DNA from: Actinomycetota bacterium | GTDB taxonomy: Bacteria > Actinomycetota > Actinomycetes > Nanopelagicales > Nanopelagicaceae | Length of the DNA stretch: 43,772 nt | Assembly: GCA_947505195.1 (NCBI GenBank) | Contig: CANNIM010000002.1 | Coordinates: 1-43,772 of the forward strand | Reading direction: 5' to 3' | Shown: positions 7,671 through 16,969 of the stretch, piece by piece | How the letters are laid out: each line of letters starts with the position of its first letter | How positions within the stretch are numbered: the first letter of the stretch is position 1 | Notes under the pieces: generated by a model | Database searches by the model: none | The model's input: only the letters and a program-made list of their open reading frames with translations | What the model was told of the DNA's origin: nothing | Translations under genes and position numbers: made by a program

Positions 7671-10355
7671 GTGAATTCTGCTGAGATAAGAACTCGTTGG
7701 CTTAATTTTTTTGAATCTGGAAATAGCCAAGGTCTAAAACACACAGTTGTTCCATCAGCGTCTTTAATCGCTGACGATCCAAACTTACTTTTAGTTAACG
7801 CGGGAATGGTTCCCTTTAAACCATTTTTTCTTGGCGAAATAAAAGCACCATATGAAAGGGCGACCTCGGTCCAAAAGTGTGTGCGAACTCTTGATATTGA
7901 TGAGGTTGGTAAAACAACTAGACATGCATCCTTCTTTCAAATGTGCGGAAATTTCTCCTTTGGCGATTACTTTAAAGAGGGAGCAATCGCTCTTGCTTGG
8001 GAGTTATTAACAAAACCTGTGGCTAATGGGGGATATGGATTTCCAGAAGAGAAACTGTGGGTAACAGTTTTTCAGAGTGACGATGAAGCAGCTGATATTT
8101 GGCATAAGAAGATTGGTATTCCAAAAGAACGCATTCAACGGCGCGGTATGGAAGATAATTTTTGGTCAATGGGAGTACCGGGACCTTGTGGGCCTTGCTC
8201 CGAAATTTATTATGACCGCGGTCCAGAATATGGGCGCGACGGTGGACCGATTGCAGATGAAGATCGATATTTAGAGGTCTGGAATTTAGTTTTCATGCAA
8301 AATATGCGCGGCTCTGGTTCTGGGAAAGATGATTTTCCTATCCTCGGTGAACTTCCCGCTAAGAGTATTGATACCGGGTTGGGCTTAGAGCGCATGGCGG
8401 CGCTCCTTCAAGGCGTGGAAAACATTTATGAAATCGATACGACGATGCAGATTCTCAATGTGGCATCAGAGTTAACGGGTGTTAAATATGGCGCGAATGA
8501 GAAGAGCGATGTTGCTCTTAGAGTTATCGCTGACCACGCACGCACTTCAATGATGTTGATTGGTGATGGCGTTCTACCTGGGAATGAAGGACGAGGATAT
8601 GTTCTCCGTCGCATGATGCGCCGCACAATTAGAAATATGCGAATTCTTGGCGCGGGCGACCCAACTTCTCGCGAATTAGTTGCTGCTGCAATAGGTGCAA
8701 TGGGAACGCAATATCCTGAACTGGTTGAGAATAAAGAGCGCATAACTGCGGTGACCGTTAACGAAGAGGAATCTTTCCTTACAACCCTTAAGAGTGGGAC
8801 TCAAATATTCGATGTTGCTGCGGGGAGTGTAAAGAAATCAAAATCAACAAAGTTAGATGGCGATACAGTATTTAAACTGCACGATACCTATGGATTCCCA
8901 TTTGATCTAACTCTAGAGATGGCAAGTGAAGCTGGGCTCTCGGTAGATGAAGAAGGATTCCGAAAATTGATGAAGGAACAGAAGGATCGCGCAAAAGCTG
9001 ATGCGCGTACAAAGAAGACCGGCCACACCGATGTAAGTGAATATCGAAAAATTCTTGATGCGAGCGGTGCAACAAAGTTCACGGGATATACCGAGACCAG
9101 TAGCGAGTCAAAAATTGCAGCAATAATGGTTGACGGTAAATCGGTGCAGGAAGCTGACATCAATACCGATGTAGAACTTATTTTGGATAGAACTCCATTT
9201 TATGCTGAAGGTGGCGGGCAATTACCGGATGGGGGTTTGATAACACTTTCGAATGGTGCGGTTGTCGAAATTGATGGTGTGCAAACACCTGTACCAGGGT
9301 TATATATCCACAGAGGACAAGTTATATCTGGATCGGTTGATAAAAAGAGCGTTGCAATCGCAACGATTGATATTGAGAGACGTTTAGCAATATCCCGAGC
9401 TCATACTGCAACTCATATGGTTCACAAAGCCTTCCGTGAGATTCTTGGGGAGACCGCTACTCAGGCTGGATCAGAGAATTCGCCAGGACGATTTAGATTT
9501 GATTTTCCTGCAACGGGCGCAGTTCCTGCAAGTGTTTTAGAAGAGGTAGAAGGACGCGTCAATAATTTACTCTTAGATAATTTAAACGTTACAGCAAAAG
9601 TTATGACGCAGCCAGAAGCGAAAGCAATGGGTGCAATGGCACTTTTCGGTGAAAAATATGGCGATCAAGTGCGAGTGGTGAGCGTCGGTGATTGGGCCCA
9701 TGAATTATGTGGCGGTACCCACGTTAAATCATCTGGTGAATTAGGAGTAGTGAAATTACTTTCAGAAGCATCTATTGGTGCGGGAGTACGACGAGTTGAA
9801 GCTCTAGTCGGTCGAGATGCCTACGGCTTTTTAGCCCGCGAACACTTACTATTGAATTCACTCACTGAAATTATTAAGGGCGCTCGAATTGAAGAGCTAC
9901 CTGCAAGGATTTCGGATCTAATCGATAGATTGAAGAGCGTTGAGAAGGAGCTGGCTACTTTCAAGACGGCACAAATATTAGCTACAGCTTCAGAACTTTT
10001 GAAATCCACATCTAAGGTTTCGGGCTTTGAAGTTCTCAGCGCAGAGTTAGAACCGAATATTTCTGGAGATGATCTACGGACTATCTCTCTAGATTTACGT
10101 AATCGCTTATCTGATGGAATAGTAATTCTTGCCTCTAAGGGTTCTGATAGATCAACACTTGTTGTTGCAGCCTCTCCAAAGGCAATAAAGTCGGGCATAA
10201 AAGCTGGCGCACTTGTTAAGTTGGGTTCAGAAATACTTGGTGGCGGAGGTGGCGGAAAAGATGATTTCGCACAAGGCGGTGGCGCAAACCATTCCGAGAT
10301 CGCCAACGCATTGAGTGCAATAAGTAAATCAATAGGCCAAATAGCGGGTAAGTAA
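7671..10355 (+). CDS. alaS: Alanine--tRNA ligase
   Basis: Full-length alanyl-tRNA synthetase, 894 residues, class II. The N-terminal core begins with the typical IRTRWLNFF segment. The editing domain keeps its zinc/catalytic residues: HTATH at 578-582 and C680-X3-H684 in CGGTH. The C-Ala domain ends with the glycine-rich GGGGGGKDDFAQGGG stretch usual for the family. The GTG start at 7671 matches the expected N-terminus; a GAGGAG lies about 13 bases upstream, which is long, so coupling to the preceding gene may help. It charges tRNA-Ala and hydrolyses mischarged Ser/Gly-tRNA-Ala. The next gene starts directly after the stop. Confidence 0.97.
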   Translation: MNSAEIRTRWLNFFESGNSQGLKHTVVPSASLIADDPNLLLVNAGMVPFKPFFLGEIKAPYERATSVQKCVRTLDIDEVGKTTRHASFFQMCGNFSFGDYFKEGAIALAWELLTKPVANGGYGFPEEKLWVTVFQSDDEAADIWHKKIGIPKERIQRRGMEDNFWSMGVPGPCGPCSEIYYDRGPEYGRDGGPIADEDRYLEVWNLVFMQNMRGSGSGKDDFPILGELPAKSIDTGLGLERMAALLQGVENIYEIDTTMQILNVASELTGVKYGANEKSDVALRVIADHARTSMMLIGDGVLPGNEGRGYVLRRMMRRTIRNMRILGAGDPTSRELVAAAIGAMGTQYPELVENKERITAVTVNEEESFLTTLKSGTQIFDVAAGSVKKSKSTKLDGDTVFKLHDTYGFPFDLTLEMASEAGLSVDEEGFRKLMKEQKDRAKADARTKKTGHTDVSEYRKILDASGATKFTGYTETSSESKIAAIMVDGKSVQEADINTDVELILDRTPFYAEGGGQLPDGGLITLSNGAVVEIDGVQTPVPGLYIHRGQVISGSVDKKSVAIATIDIERRLAISRAHTATHMVHKAFREILGETATQAGSENSPGRFRFDFPATGAVPASVLEEVEGRVNNLLLDNLNVTAKVMTQPEAKAMGAMALFGEKYGDQVRVVSVGDWAHELCGGTHVKSSGELGVVKLLSEASIGAGVRRVEALVGRDAYGFLAREHLLLNSLTEIIKGARIEELPARISDLIDRLKSVEKELATFKTAQILATASELLKSTSKVSGFEVLSAELEPNISGDDLRTISLDLRNRLSDGIVILASKGSDRSTLVVAASPKAIKSGIKAGALVKLGSEILGGGGGGKDDFAQGGGANHSEIANALSAISKSIGQIAGK

Positions 10356-10805
10356 GTGAGGCCGGGACGACGAATTGCCTTCGATTTCGGTGATGTTCGC
10401 ATCGGTGTGGCAATTACAGATTCGTCAGGGATTCTTGCATCACCGCTAGATTTCATAGCTAATTCTGCAGAGAAGTTGCGCTCTAACTTAGTAGATCTAT
10501 ATCAAGAATACGATCCAATTTATACTGCGATTGGTTTTCCACTTCATTTATCAGGAAGTGAGAGCGTGAAAAGTGCGAGCGTTACGCAATTTGCTCTCTT
10601 AATTAGCGAGATCACACCAAACCCGATCTACTTGATAGATGAGCGAATGACTACGGTGTCTGCCAGCCGTACTCTGCGTGAAGCTGGTTTGAATTCTAAA
10701 TCGGCCAAAGGCGAGATTGACTCCATGGCGGCGAGCGCGATTCTAGATTCCGCACTGAATCAAGAGCGCATTCAGGGTGCGCCGATCAAGACTTTTGAAC
10801 CATGA
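10356..10805 (+). CDS. ruvX: RuvX/YqgF-family pre-16S rRNA nuclease
   Basis: RNase H-fold protein of 149 residues in the YqgF/RuvX family, linked in other bacteria to 16S rRNA 5'-end processing and proposed as a Holliday junction resolvase. The conserved acidic residues are present: Asp10 in AFDFGDVRIGVA, the Asp-Glu pair of DERMTTVSA, and an Asp in the C-terminal EIDSMAASAIL segment; GFPLHLSG is also typical. The GTG start abuts the alaS stop, and the end overlaps mltG by four bases. The alaS-ruvX-mltG-aroE order is standard for Actinomycetota. Confidence 0.93.
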   Translation: MRPGRRIAFDFGDVRIGVAITDSSGILASPLDFIANSAEKLRSNLVDLYQEYDPIYTAIGFPLHLSGSESVKSASVTQFALLISEITPNPIYLIDERMTTVSASRTLREAGLNSKSAKGEIDSMAASAILDSALNQERIQGAPIKTFEP

Positions 10806-11803
10806 ATAGAAAACTTAGAGTGACAGCCTTGGCTCTAGTTGGGCTGCTTTTGATTATTGGTTTTATTCGGCTACAACCACAGAGCGATTTCCCTTCAAAT
10901 GAACCCGGCAAAGAGATTGAATTTGTTATAGCAGATGGCGAACTTGGAAGTTCAATTGCTACTAATTTGGAGAAGCGCGGCGTTATCAAGAGTGCGGCGC
11001 GCTTTGTGGAGGAATTCACTAAAGATCCAAAAGCACAAGGAATAAGCGCGGGATCGCATTCGATCCAACTCCATATCCCAGCGAAGCTTGCAATCTCGCA
11101 ACTTCTAGATCCAAAACGTTTGAATAACTTATTGTTAGTGAAGGAGGGGTCCACCTTCTCTGATGTACTAAAGCAATTGCGTGCAAATGACCACATCTCG
11201 AAGAAGGATATGAGTTACGCAACAGTTGAATCGATATTTCCTAAGGCCACAAAATCTTTAGAGGGCTCACTCTTCCCGGCACATTATTCTTTCACTCCGA
11301 ATACTTCGATGTCGGAAGCGCTAGCGACGATGGTTAAAAAGGCCAGAATTGAAACCTCCGGAATTGGCCTTGCTGCGGGCTATGACAAATACAAACCCTT
11401 CGAGGTTCTAACGATTGCATCAATGGTTCAAGTTGAAGGCGATTTAGAAGATTTTGCCAAAGTGGCAAGAGTTATCTATAACCGGCTGCAGATTGGAATG
11501 GCCTTGCAATTAAATTCAACCGTTCAATATGCTGCTAATTCGCGTGGAAAGATTCTCCTCTCAAATAAGGCGACAAAAATAGATTCGCCATACAACACTT
11601 ATAAGTACGCCGGCCTGCCCCCTACGCCAATTTCTAATCCGAGCCTTGATGCAATCGCGGCAAGCCTGAAGCCTGCAAGCGGGGATTGGTTATATTTCAT
11701 TACTGTTGCTCCTGGTGATACTCGATTCACCAAGAATTTCACAGAATTCTCAAATTGGAATACGGAGTTCAATAAGAATGTGGCGGCAGGTAAATTTAAA
11801 TGA
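10802..11803 (+). CDS. mltG: Endolytic murein transglycosylase MltG
   Basis: A 333-residue YceG/MltG protein with one N-terminal membrane anchor (about 7-24) and an extracytoplasmic catalytic domain that cleaves nascent glycan strands. The core signature EVLTIASMVQVEGD starts at 201 and is followed by KVARVIYNRLQIGMALQLNST and the C-terminal YNTYKYAGLPPTPISNP block, both family hallmarks. The E. coli-type ASIVEKE motif reads ASMVQVE here (Gln210, Glu212). I recall Gln at the first position as common in actinobacterial members, so I do not read it as inactivation. It overlaps both ruvX and aroE by four bases. Confidence 0.93.
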   Translation: MNRKLRVTALALVGLLLIIGFIRLQPQSDFPSNEPGKEIEFVIADGELGSSIATNLEKRGVIKSAARFVEEFTKDPKAQGISAGSHSIQLHIPAKLAISQLLDPKRLNNLLLVKEGSTFSDVLKQLRANDHISKKDMSYATVESIFPKATKSLEGSLFPAHYSFTPNTSMSEALATMVKKARIETSGIGLAAGYDKYKPFEVLTIASMVQVEGDLEDFAKVARVIYNRLQIGMALQLNSTVQYAANSRGKILLSNKATKIDSPYNTYKYAGLPPTPISNPSLDAIAASLKPASGDWLYFITVAPGDTRFTKNFTEFSNWNTEFNKNVAAGKFK

Positions 11804-12588
11804 TTAAAGCTGCGGTATTGGGATCGCCCATAACTCATTCCCTCTCGCCAAAAATCCATAAGAGAGCCTACGAAATACTTGGGATTGCTGGGGATTACAC
11901 GGCAGTTGAAGTCAATGAAGAGACATTTCCTAACTTCTATGCAGAGAGTTCGAAAGGTAATTGGACTGGCTTCTCCTTGACGATGCCACTTAAAGAGATC
12001 GCAATTAGATATTGCACAGAAGTAAGTGAGACTGCTCGTAGGATCAATTCTGCAAACACTTTGTATAGATTAGGAAATGAATGGAACGCGACATCGACCG
12101 ATTGCTTGGCGTTCGCTAATCTTCTTGAGGTTTCGACTGATTCGAAAGTCGCCATCATAGGTGGTGGGGGAACAGCTCGAGCTGCAGCAGGTGCACTAAA
12201 CACTAAGGTGGCAGAAATTGATGTGCTGCTCCGTTCACCAGATCGGCTAGTGGCAATGGCTGAATCGGCTCCTGACGTTTTATTGACTCGCCTAGAGATG
12301 TCTGCAAACTTAGATTCATATGATCTAATAATTCAAAGTACACCAGCAAATGCTTTCGATGCTCATATCCAAGACCTGAAAAGCGCGCAAGGGGTTTTGG
12401 TCGAATGTCTTTATAAGCCCTGGCCAACAGCTTTAGTTAATCGATATACCGAACTGGGAGGTCGCGTAATTAGTGGTCGTGATCTGCTAGTTGAACAGGC
12501 GCTATTCCAGATAGAGATCTTCTCCGCACAAACTTTTGACTTTGATTCAATGCGGACACAGTTGTTGGCCCATATCTCAAAGGATTAG
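11800..12588 (+). CDS. aroE: Shikimate dehydrogenase (NADP+)
   Basis: A 262-residue shikimate dehydrogenase reducing 3-dehydroshikimate with NADPH, fourth step of the shikimate pathway. The SPITHSLSPKIH substrate motif is near residues 4-15, catalytic Lys65 lies in MPLKE and Asp101 in STDCL, and a Rossmann GGGGTARAAA loop is near 122-131. The ATG overlaps the mltG stop (ATGA). It precedes aroC-K-B-Q, so the window encodes five of the seven steps from DAHP to chorismate; DAHP synthase and aroA (EPSP synthase) are not here. Confidence 0.95.
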   Translation: MIKAAVLGSPITHSLSPKIHKRAYEILGIAGDYTAVEVNEETFPNFYAESSKGNWTGFSLTMPLKEIAIRYCTEVSETARRINSANTLYRLGNEWNATSTDCLAFANLLEVSTDSKVAIIGGGGTARAAAGALNTKVAEIDVLLRSPDRLVAMAESAPDVLLTRLEMSANLDSYDLIIQSTPANAFDAHIQDLKSAQGVLVECLYKPWPTALVNRYTELGGRVISGRDLLVEQALFQIEIFSAQTFDFDSMRTQLLAHISKD

Positions 12589-12627
12589 AGATATCCACAG
12601 GTGGGGAATTTGAAAGACTGTCTCCGC

Positions 12628-12633
12628 TAAATT
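12628..12633 (+). promoter_or_regulatory. Putative -10 box (TAAATT), leaderless start of prepilin peptidase
   Basis: TAAATT matches TANNNT and ends six bases before ATG 12640; no Shine-Dalgarno sequence is present. A DnaA-box-like ATATCCACA at 12591-12599 lies upstream. Confidence 0.55.
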
Positions 12634-12639
12634 GTCAGA

Positions 12640-13053
12640 ATGTTTGAAGTATTTGCTCAGATTGGTTACCTAACCTTTGCTCTCATAATTTCAAAGAGCG
12701 ATATCACTCGTCGAGTTATCAGCAATAGAAGCTTGCTTTTCTTCGCGATCTTCTCGGTTCTATTAAATATAAAGTTTCTTGGTTTAACTTTTTTAATTAG
12801 CGTATGCCTTGCTACGTGCCTATTAATCGCGATTCACCTAATCTTTAGCGGGCGAGTAGGTTCGGGGGATTTAAAATTGTTCTGGGTTATGACGATTTGG
12901 AGCCCGGTTTTCTTGGAATGGTTAGTGTTTTTTGCATGGTCTTGGATATTAGGGGGAATTTTTAGCATCGCTTCATCCCTTTATTTGCGAAGGCTCGGTT
13001 CCAGCATTCCATTCGCGCCATTTATTTTTCTTGGCTTTCTCGCTTCGATATAG
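12640..13053 (+). CDS. A24-family prepilin peptidase (peptidase domain only)
   Basis: A 137-residue very hydrophobic protein with about five membrane segments. Two aspartates expected for the aspartyl peptidase active site are visible: Asp21 in [12 protein letters not shown] and Asp77 in GSGDLK, the hallmark of type IV prepilin peptidases. It lacks the N-terminal cysteine-containing methylase domain of PilD, so it resembles the short TadV/CpaA or actinobacterial forms that process Flp/Tad or type IV-like prepilins. No pilin or pilus assembly gene is in the window. Its position between aroE and aroC is the same as I recall for other Actinomycetota. It appears to start a new, leaderless transcript. 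Confidence 0.8.
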   Translation: MFEVFAQIGYLTFALIISKSDITRRVISNRSLLFFAIFSVLLNIKFLGLTFLISVCLATCLLIAIHLIFSGRVGSGDLKLFWVMTIWSPVFLEWLVFFAWSWILGGIFSIASSLYLRRLGSSIPFAPFIFLGFLASI

Positions 13054-13102
13054 CCCTATTTCAAGCGCGAAGTATCCAACATCTGACACAATAAGAGCCT
13101 GC

Positions 13103-13120
13103 AATCCGCGGTGGCGGATT
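13103..13120 (+). terminator. Hairpin between prepilin peptidase and aroC
   Basis: AATCCGC at 13103-13109 and GCGGATT at 13114-13120 form a perfect seven-pair stem with a GGTG loop. It is followed by ATTTC rather than a run of T, so it is a weak terminator at best; it could instead be a leader structure or processing site ahead of aroC, whose start is 28 bases downstream. Confidence 0.35.
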
Positions 13121-13147
13121 ATTTCAAAGAAAATTAGGGGAGTTGCC

Positions 13148-14332
13148 GTGATTCGTTGGTTAACCGCTGGTGAATCTCATGGACCTGCACTTAGTGCAAT
13201 CCTCGAAGGAATGCCCGCACATATTGAAATTACCAAAGAGATGATCGATGCAGATTTGCAACGTAGACGATTAGGTTTTGGTCGTGGGGCTAGACAGACT
13301 TTTGAAGCTGATGTGGTTTCGATTCTTGGTGGAGTTCGACATGGAAAATCACAAGGCGGTCCGATATCGCTTCAGATTGGTAATTCAGAATGGCCCAAAT
13401 GGTCGAAGGTAATGGCACCAGAAATAGTGGATCAAAAAGAGTTAAGCGAATTAGCCAGAAATGCACCACTAACTCGACCTAGGCCCGGACATGCAGATTT
13501 AGTCGGAATGCAGAAGTATAACTTCGATGATGCACGGCCAATCTTAGAGAGAGCTAGTGCACGTGAAACTGCTGCTCGTGTTGCACTCGGCGCAGTAGCG
13601 CGGGCTTTTCTCGATCAAGCTATTGGAATAAAGATTATGAGCCACGTTATTTCTATAGGTAGCGCTGTGGCGAAAGCGGATTACAAGTTACCAACCTATG
13701 CAGACCGCACAGTAGTTGATGAAGATCCAGTGAGAGCTGCTGATAAATCTCTTAGCGCAGAGATGGTTAAAGAGATTGAAAGCGCACATAAAGATGGCGA
13801 CACCTTAGGCGGAGTTGTAGAGGTTCTGGCTTTTAACGTTCCGGTTGGACTTGGTGCCCACACTCATTGGGACCGCCGATTGGATTCCAAACTTGCAGCT
13901 GCGCTAATGGGAATTCAGGCGATTAAGGGTGTAGAACTCGGTGATGGATTTGAATCTGCAAGGCGACGTGGATCATCTGCACATGATGAAATTGAGAAGA
14001 ACGCTGCTGGAAAAATTGTTAGACGAACAGATCGTGCTGGTGGAACAGAAGGCGGAATCACTAACGGAGAAATTTTGCGGGTTCGCGCAGCAATGAAACC
14101 TATTTCAACGGTCCCTAAAGCCCTAGACACAATCGATACTGCCACTGGTGAAGCAGCAAAGGCTATTAATCAACGTTCTGATGTTTGTGCAGTTCCCGCC
14201 GCAGGGATTGTCGCCGAGGCAATGGTCGCACTTGTTTTGGCCGATGCAGTTCTTGAAAAATTTGGTGGCGATAGCGTTGGCGAAGTTGCACGCAACTTTA
14301 AGAATTACATCGAGAATCTCGGAATCGCATAA
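13148..14332 (+). CDS. aroC: Chorismate synthase
   Basis: Flavin-dependent chorismate synthase, 394 residues from GTG 13148, converting EPSP to chorismate. The N-terminal [12 protein letters not shown] signature, the [12 protein letters not shown] segment and the GHADLVG motif are intact, as is the C-terminal RSDVC block. The frame is open back to 13031, but the family start coincides with GTG 13148, which has an AGGGGAG Shine-Dalgarno at 13136-13142; the extension would overlap the prepilin peptidase. The stop overlaps the aroK start by one base. Confidence 0.95.
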   Translation: MIRWLTAGESHGPALSAILEGMPAHIEITKEMIDADLQRRRLGFGRGARQTFEADVVSILGGVRHGKSQGGPISLQIGNSEWPKWSKVMAPEIVDQKELSELARNAPLTRPRPGHADLVGMQKYNFDDARPILERASARETAARVALGAVARAFLDQAIGIKIMSHVISIGSAVAKADYKLPTYADRTVVDEDPVRAADKSLSAEMVKEIESAHKDGDTLGGVVEVLAFNVPVGLGAHTHWDRRLDSKLAAALMGIQAIKGVELGDGFESARRRGSSAHDEIEKNAAGKIVRRTDRAGGTEGGITNGEILRVRAAMKPISTVPKALDTIDTATGEAAKAINQRSDVCAVPAAGIVAEAMVALVLADAVLEKFGGDSVGEVARNFKNYIENLGIA

Positions 14333-14844
14333 TGCCAAAGGCGGTTCTCATTGGCCCGCCAGGAGCGGGTAAATCTTCAGTTGGAAGGCAACTCGCAAAG
14401 CTATTGCAATGTGAAATTTTGGATACCGATGTAGAGGTCGAAAAACGAAGTGGCAAGAAGATTTCAGATATTTTTACCGAAGATGGCGAGCCGGCATTCC
14501 GTGCGATCGAAAAAGAAGTCGTCATCGAAGCGCTAACAGAGGCGAATGGTGTGGTCGCATTGGGTGGCGGATCAGTTTTGGATCCCGAGGTTTCCGAGTT
14601 ACTAAAAAAGAGTGGCCTACCTGTTGCCTATTTAGAAGTTTCAATCTCACAAGCTGCGCCTAGAGTCGGGTTCAATAAGGAACGTCCTCTCTTAACAATT
14701 AATCCGCGCCAGCAGTGGCTCGCTCTGATGGAAGTTCGTAGACCGATCTATGAATCTTTATCAACACTTCAGATAAAAACAGATAATCGTAAACCGATCG
14801 AAGTTGCTCAAGAAATTATTTCGGCGCTGGGAATTAAGATATGA
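14332..14844 (+). CDS. aroK: Shikimate kinase
   Basis: A 170-residue P-loop kinase phosphorylating shikimate at O3. Walker A GPPGAGKSS starts at residue 8 with Lys14, the DTDVEVEKR segment carries the shikimate-binding Asp, and GGGSVLD plus the RPLL lid motif are present. It starts on the last base of aroC and overlaps aroB by four bases, so aroC-K-B-Q is a tightly coupled unit. Confidence 0.95.
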   Translation: MPKAVLIGPPGAGKSSVGRQLAKLLQCEILDTDVEVEKRSGKKISDIFTEDGEPAFRAIEKEVVIEALTEANGVVALGGGSVLDPEVSELLKKSGLPVAYLEVSISQAAPRVGFNKERPLLTINPRQQWLALMEVRRPIYESLSTLQIKTDNRKPIEVAQEIISALGIKI

Positions 14845-15881
14845 AATCTATTTCGATTAAAGCAGAGCGCGAATATTCAGTAAATTTCGATCGTAAATGG
14901 CGTGATGCGATTGTTGAGATTGCAAAAGCCCACGAAAAAACGTTAATAGTTGCGCCAGTCGAACTGGTTGCACTTTTAAAAATTGATGCGAATTTTCAAG
15001 AGCTAAAGTCGAAAATTGAAATAGTTAGCACCCCCAATGGCGAGGCTGCAAAGTCTCCTGAATTCCTCCTGAAGATGTGGAAGATTTGCGGTGATTTCGG
15101 ATTAACTCGAAGTGATTCCATAGTAGGTATTGGTGGGGGAGCAACAACTGATTTGGCTGGTTTTGTTGCGGCCACTTGGCTTCGTGGAATCACTTGGCAT
15201 GCAATCCCAACTTCACTTGCCGGGATGGTTGATGCGGCGATTGGTGGCAAAACTGGAATTAATAGTGAGCACGGAAAGAATTTAATCGGATCATTTTATT
15301 CACCAGGATCCGTAACGATCGATGAGAGTTTGTTGCAATCGCTTCCTGCCAGAGATTTCAATGCGGGAATGGCAGAAGTCATAAAGGCTGGTTTCATAGC
15401 GGACCCAATTATTTTGGATTTAGCAGACGATGCTAAGAAGAATATCTCGGAATTAATCTGGCGCAGCATTGATGTGAAGGCAAGGGTTGTTAGCGCCGAT
15501 TTCAAGGAGAGTCGACTGCGTGAAATTCTTAATTACGGTCACACTCTTGGTCATGCGGTTGAAAAATTGGAGAGCTACAAGCTTCGACATGGTGAAGCGG
15601 TTTCGATTGGGTTAGTTTTTGCCGCGGAACTTAGCAATCTGGTCGGGAAACTTGGAAATGAAGTTGTGTTGAGGCATCGCGAACTGCTTTTAAAATATGA
15701 ACTACCGATCGCATACAAGAGCGGAGAATTTCCGAAACTCTTGGATTTAATGTCGAGTGATAAGAAGGCACGTGGGGCTAACTTGAGGTTTATTGGTTTA
15801 GAAGGCGTTGCTAAACCCATCTGGCTAGAGAATATAACTAGCGACGAATTAGCAGGCGCCTATGAGAGAATTTCCCTATGA
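14841..15881 (+). CDS. aroB: 3-dehydroquinate synthase
   Basis: A 346-residue NAD- and metal-dependent synthase turning DAHP into 3-dehydroquinate. The NAD-binding GIGGGATTDLAGFVAA stretch, the AMVDAAIGGKTGIN-like segment (here GMVDAAIGGKTGIN), the GMAEVIKAG motif with a metal-binding Glu, and the metal-ligand His of NYGHTLGHA and of RHGEAVSIG are all visible. It overlaps aroK and aroQ by four bases each. Confidence 0.96.
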   Translation: MKSISIKAEREYSVNFDRKWRDAIVEIAKAHEKTLIVAPVELVALLKIDANFQELKSKIEIVSTPNGEAAKSPEFLLKMWKICGDFGLTRSDSIVGIGGGATTDLAGFVAATWLRGITWHAIPTSLAGMVDAAIGGKTGINSEHGKNLIGSFYSPGSVTIDESLLQSLPARDFNAGMAEVIKAGFIADPIILDLADDAKKNISELIWRSIDVKARVVSADFKESRLREILNYGHTLGHAVEKLESYKLRHGEAVSIGLVFAAELSNLVGKLGNEVVLRHRELLLKYELPIAYKSGEFPKLLDLMSSDKKARGANLRFIGLEGVAKPIWLENITSDELAGAYERISL

Positions 15882-16309
15882 AAATTCTAGTTTTGAATGG
15901 GCCAAATCTCGGTCGCTTAGATCTGCGCGATTCAAAGGTATATGGCGATATTGATTTTCCTGCGCTAACTGAACTTATTGTTTCGGCGGGCAAGGAATTC
16001 AATATCGAATGCGATGTGAGACAGAGTGATAGCGAAGTTGAAATAATCTCCTGGTTGCATGAAGCGGCTGATAAGAACACGCCGGTGATAATCAACCCAG
16101 CTGCATTTACACATTATTCATATGCAATTCGTGATGCCGCCGATATGGTTAAGGCACCGCTGATCGAAGTTCATCTCTCTAATCCGATGTCTCGCGAGGA
16201 GTTCCGCCATACCTCGGTAATCTCTGGAGTGGCCAATGGAACGATTGCTGGCTTTGGTCCAGATTCGTATCGCCTTGCGCTGATAGCAATTTCGCGCATG
16301 GTTAAATAG
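15878..16309 (+). CDS. aroQ: 3-dehydroquinate dehydratase, type II
   Basis: Type II dehydroquinase of 143 residues. It shows the NGPNLGRLDLRDSKVYG active-site lid with the catalytic Arg and Tyr, the INPAAFTHYS segment, and the EVHLSNPMSREEFRH block with its His. NLGRL rather than NLNLL resembles the mycobacterial form. It ends the shikimate cluster; about 100 bases follow before efp, with no obvious terminator. Confidence 0.95.
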   Translation: MKILVLNGPNLGRLDLRDSKVYGDIDFPALTELIVSAGKEFNIECDVRQSDSEVEIISWLHEAADKNTPVIINPAAFTHYSYAIRDAADMVKAPLIEVHLSNPMSREEFRHTSVISGVANGTIAGFGPDSYRLALIAISRMVK

Positions 16310-16342
16310 CTGGGATAAGTAAAACTGCCCAAACTCTTCAGG

Positions 16343-16348
16343 TATTCT
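16343..16348 (+). promoter_or_regulatory. Possible -10 box (TATTCT) for efp-nusB
   Basis: TATTCT fits TANNNT and would start a transcript with a leader of about 55 bases before efp. No good -35 box is seen at the usual distance, so this is tentative. Confidence 0.3.
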
Positions 16349-16408
16349 TAAGGCATTGCATCGGGCGCAAATCGCAGCCAAAGCTTTCTTGGAAATGGAA
16401 TTTTGATA

Positions 16409-16969
16409 ATGGCAACAACAAATGATTTGAAGAACGGCATGTGTTTAGATATTGACGGTCAGCTCTGGAACGTAGTTGAATTCCAGCACGTTAAACCCGG
16501 GAAAGGACCAGCGTTCGTTCGAACCAAATTAAAATCTGTGACTACCGGGAAAGTTATCGATCGCACCCTTAACGCTGGTGTCAAAGTAGATGTTGCGATT
16601 CTCGAGAAGCGTGACATGACCTTCTTATACCGAGATGGCGATGATTTCGTTTTCATGGATCAGAAAACTTTTGATCAGATGAATATCTCAGCAACAGTTG
16701 TCGGTGATTCTGCAGATTACATGCTTGAAAATTGTGAAGCGAATGTTGCTATCCACGAAGGTAATCCGCTTTATATCGATCTACCAGCATCCGTTGAACT
16801 GACTATTACTTATACTGAACCTGGCCTCCAGGGAGATCGTTCTTCAGGTGGAACTAAGCCAGCCACACTAGAGACGGGAATAACTGTTCAAGTTCCGTTA
16901 TTTATAAAGCAAGATGAGAAAGTCCTAGTCGATACCCGTACAGGTGCATACCTAGGTCGAGCAAACTAG
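16409..16969 (+). CDS. efp: Translation elongation factor P
   Basis: EF-P of 186 residues, relieving ribosome stalling on polyproline stretches. The acceptor-end loop reads PGKGP with Lys32 at the tip; this palindromic loop is characteristic of actinobacterial EF-P reported to act without lysine modification. Three beta-barrel domains follow, ending [15 protein letters not shown] 16409 (MATTNDLK) is preferred over an in-frame TTG two codons upstream because it matches the family start; the ribosome site is a weak GGAA. nusB overlaps the stop by one base. Confidence 0.95.
   Translation: MATTNDLKNGMCLDIDGQLWNVVEFQHVKPGKGPAFVRTKLKSVTTGKVIDRTLNAGVKVDVAILEKRDMTFLYRDGDDFVFMDQKTFDQMNISATVVGDSADYMLENCEANVAIHEGNPLYIDLPASVELTITYTEPGLQGDRSSGGTKPATLETGITVQVPLFIKQDEKVLVDTRTGAYLGRAN

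Noticed and set aside
9821-10456. Long antisense open frame (211 codons) opposite the 3' end of alaS and start of ruvX
   Set aside because: Low-complexity Ser/Pro-rich translation without recognisable motif, fully inside two certain genes; a codon-bias shadow.
11430-11440. Inactive MltG because Glu is replaced by Gln in the ASIVEKE motif
   Set aside because: Glu212 of the motif is kept and, from memory, Gln at position 210 is common in Actinomycetota; the rest of the catalytic domain is intact.
13031-13147. Upstream extension of aroC
   Set aside because: It would overlap the prepilin peptidase and include the hairpin; the family start and ribosome site are at 13148.
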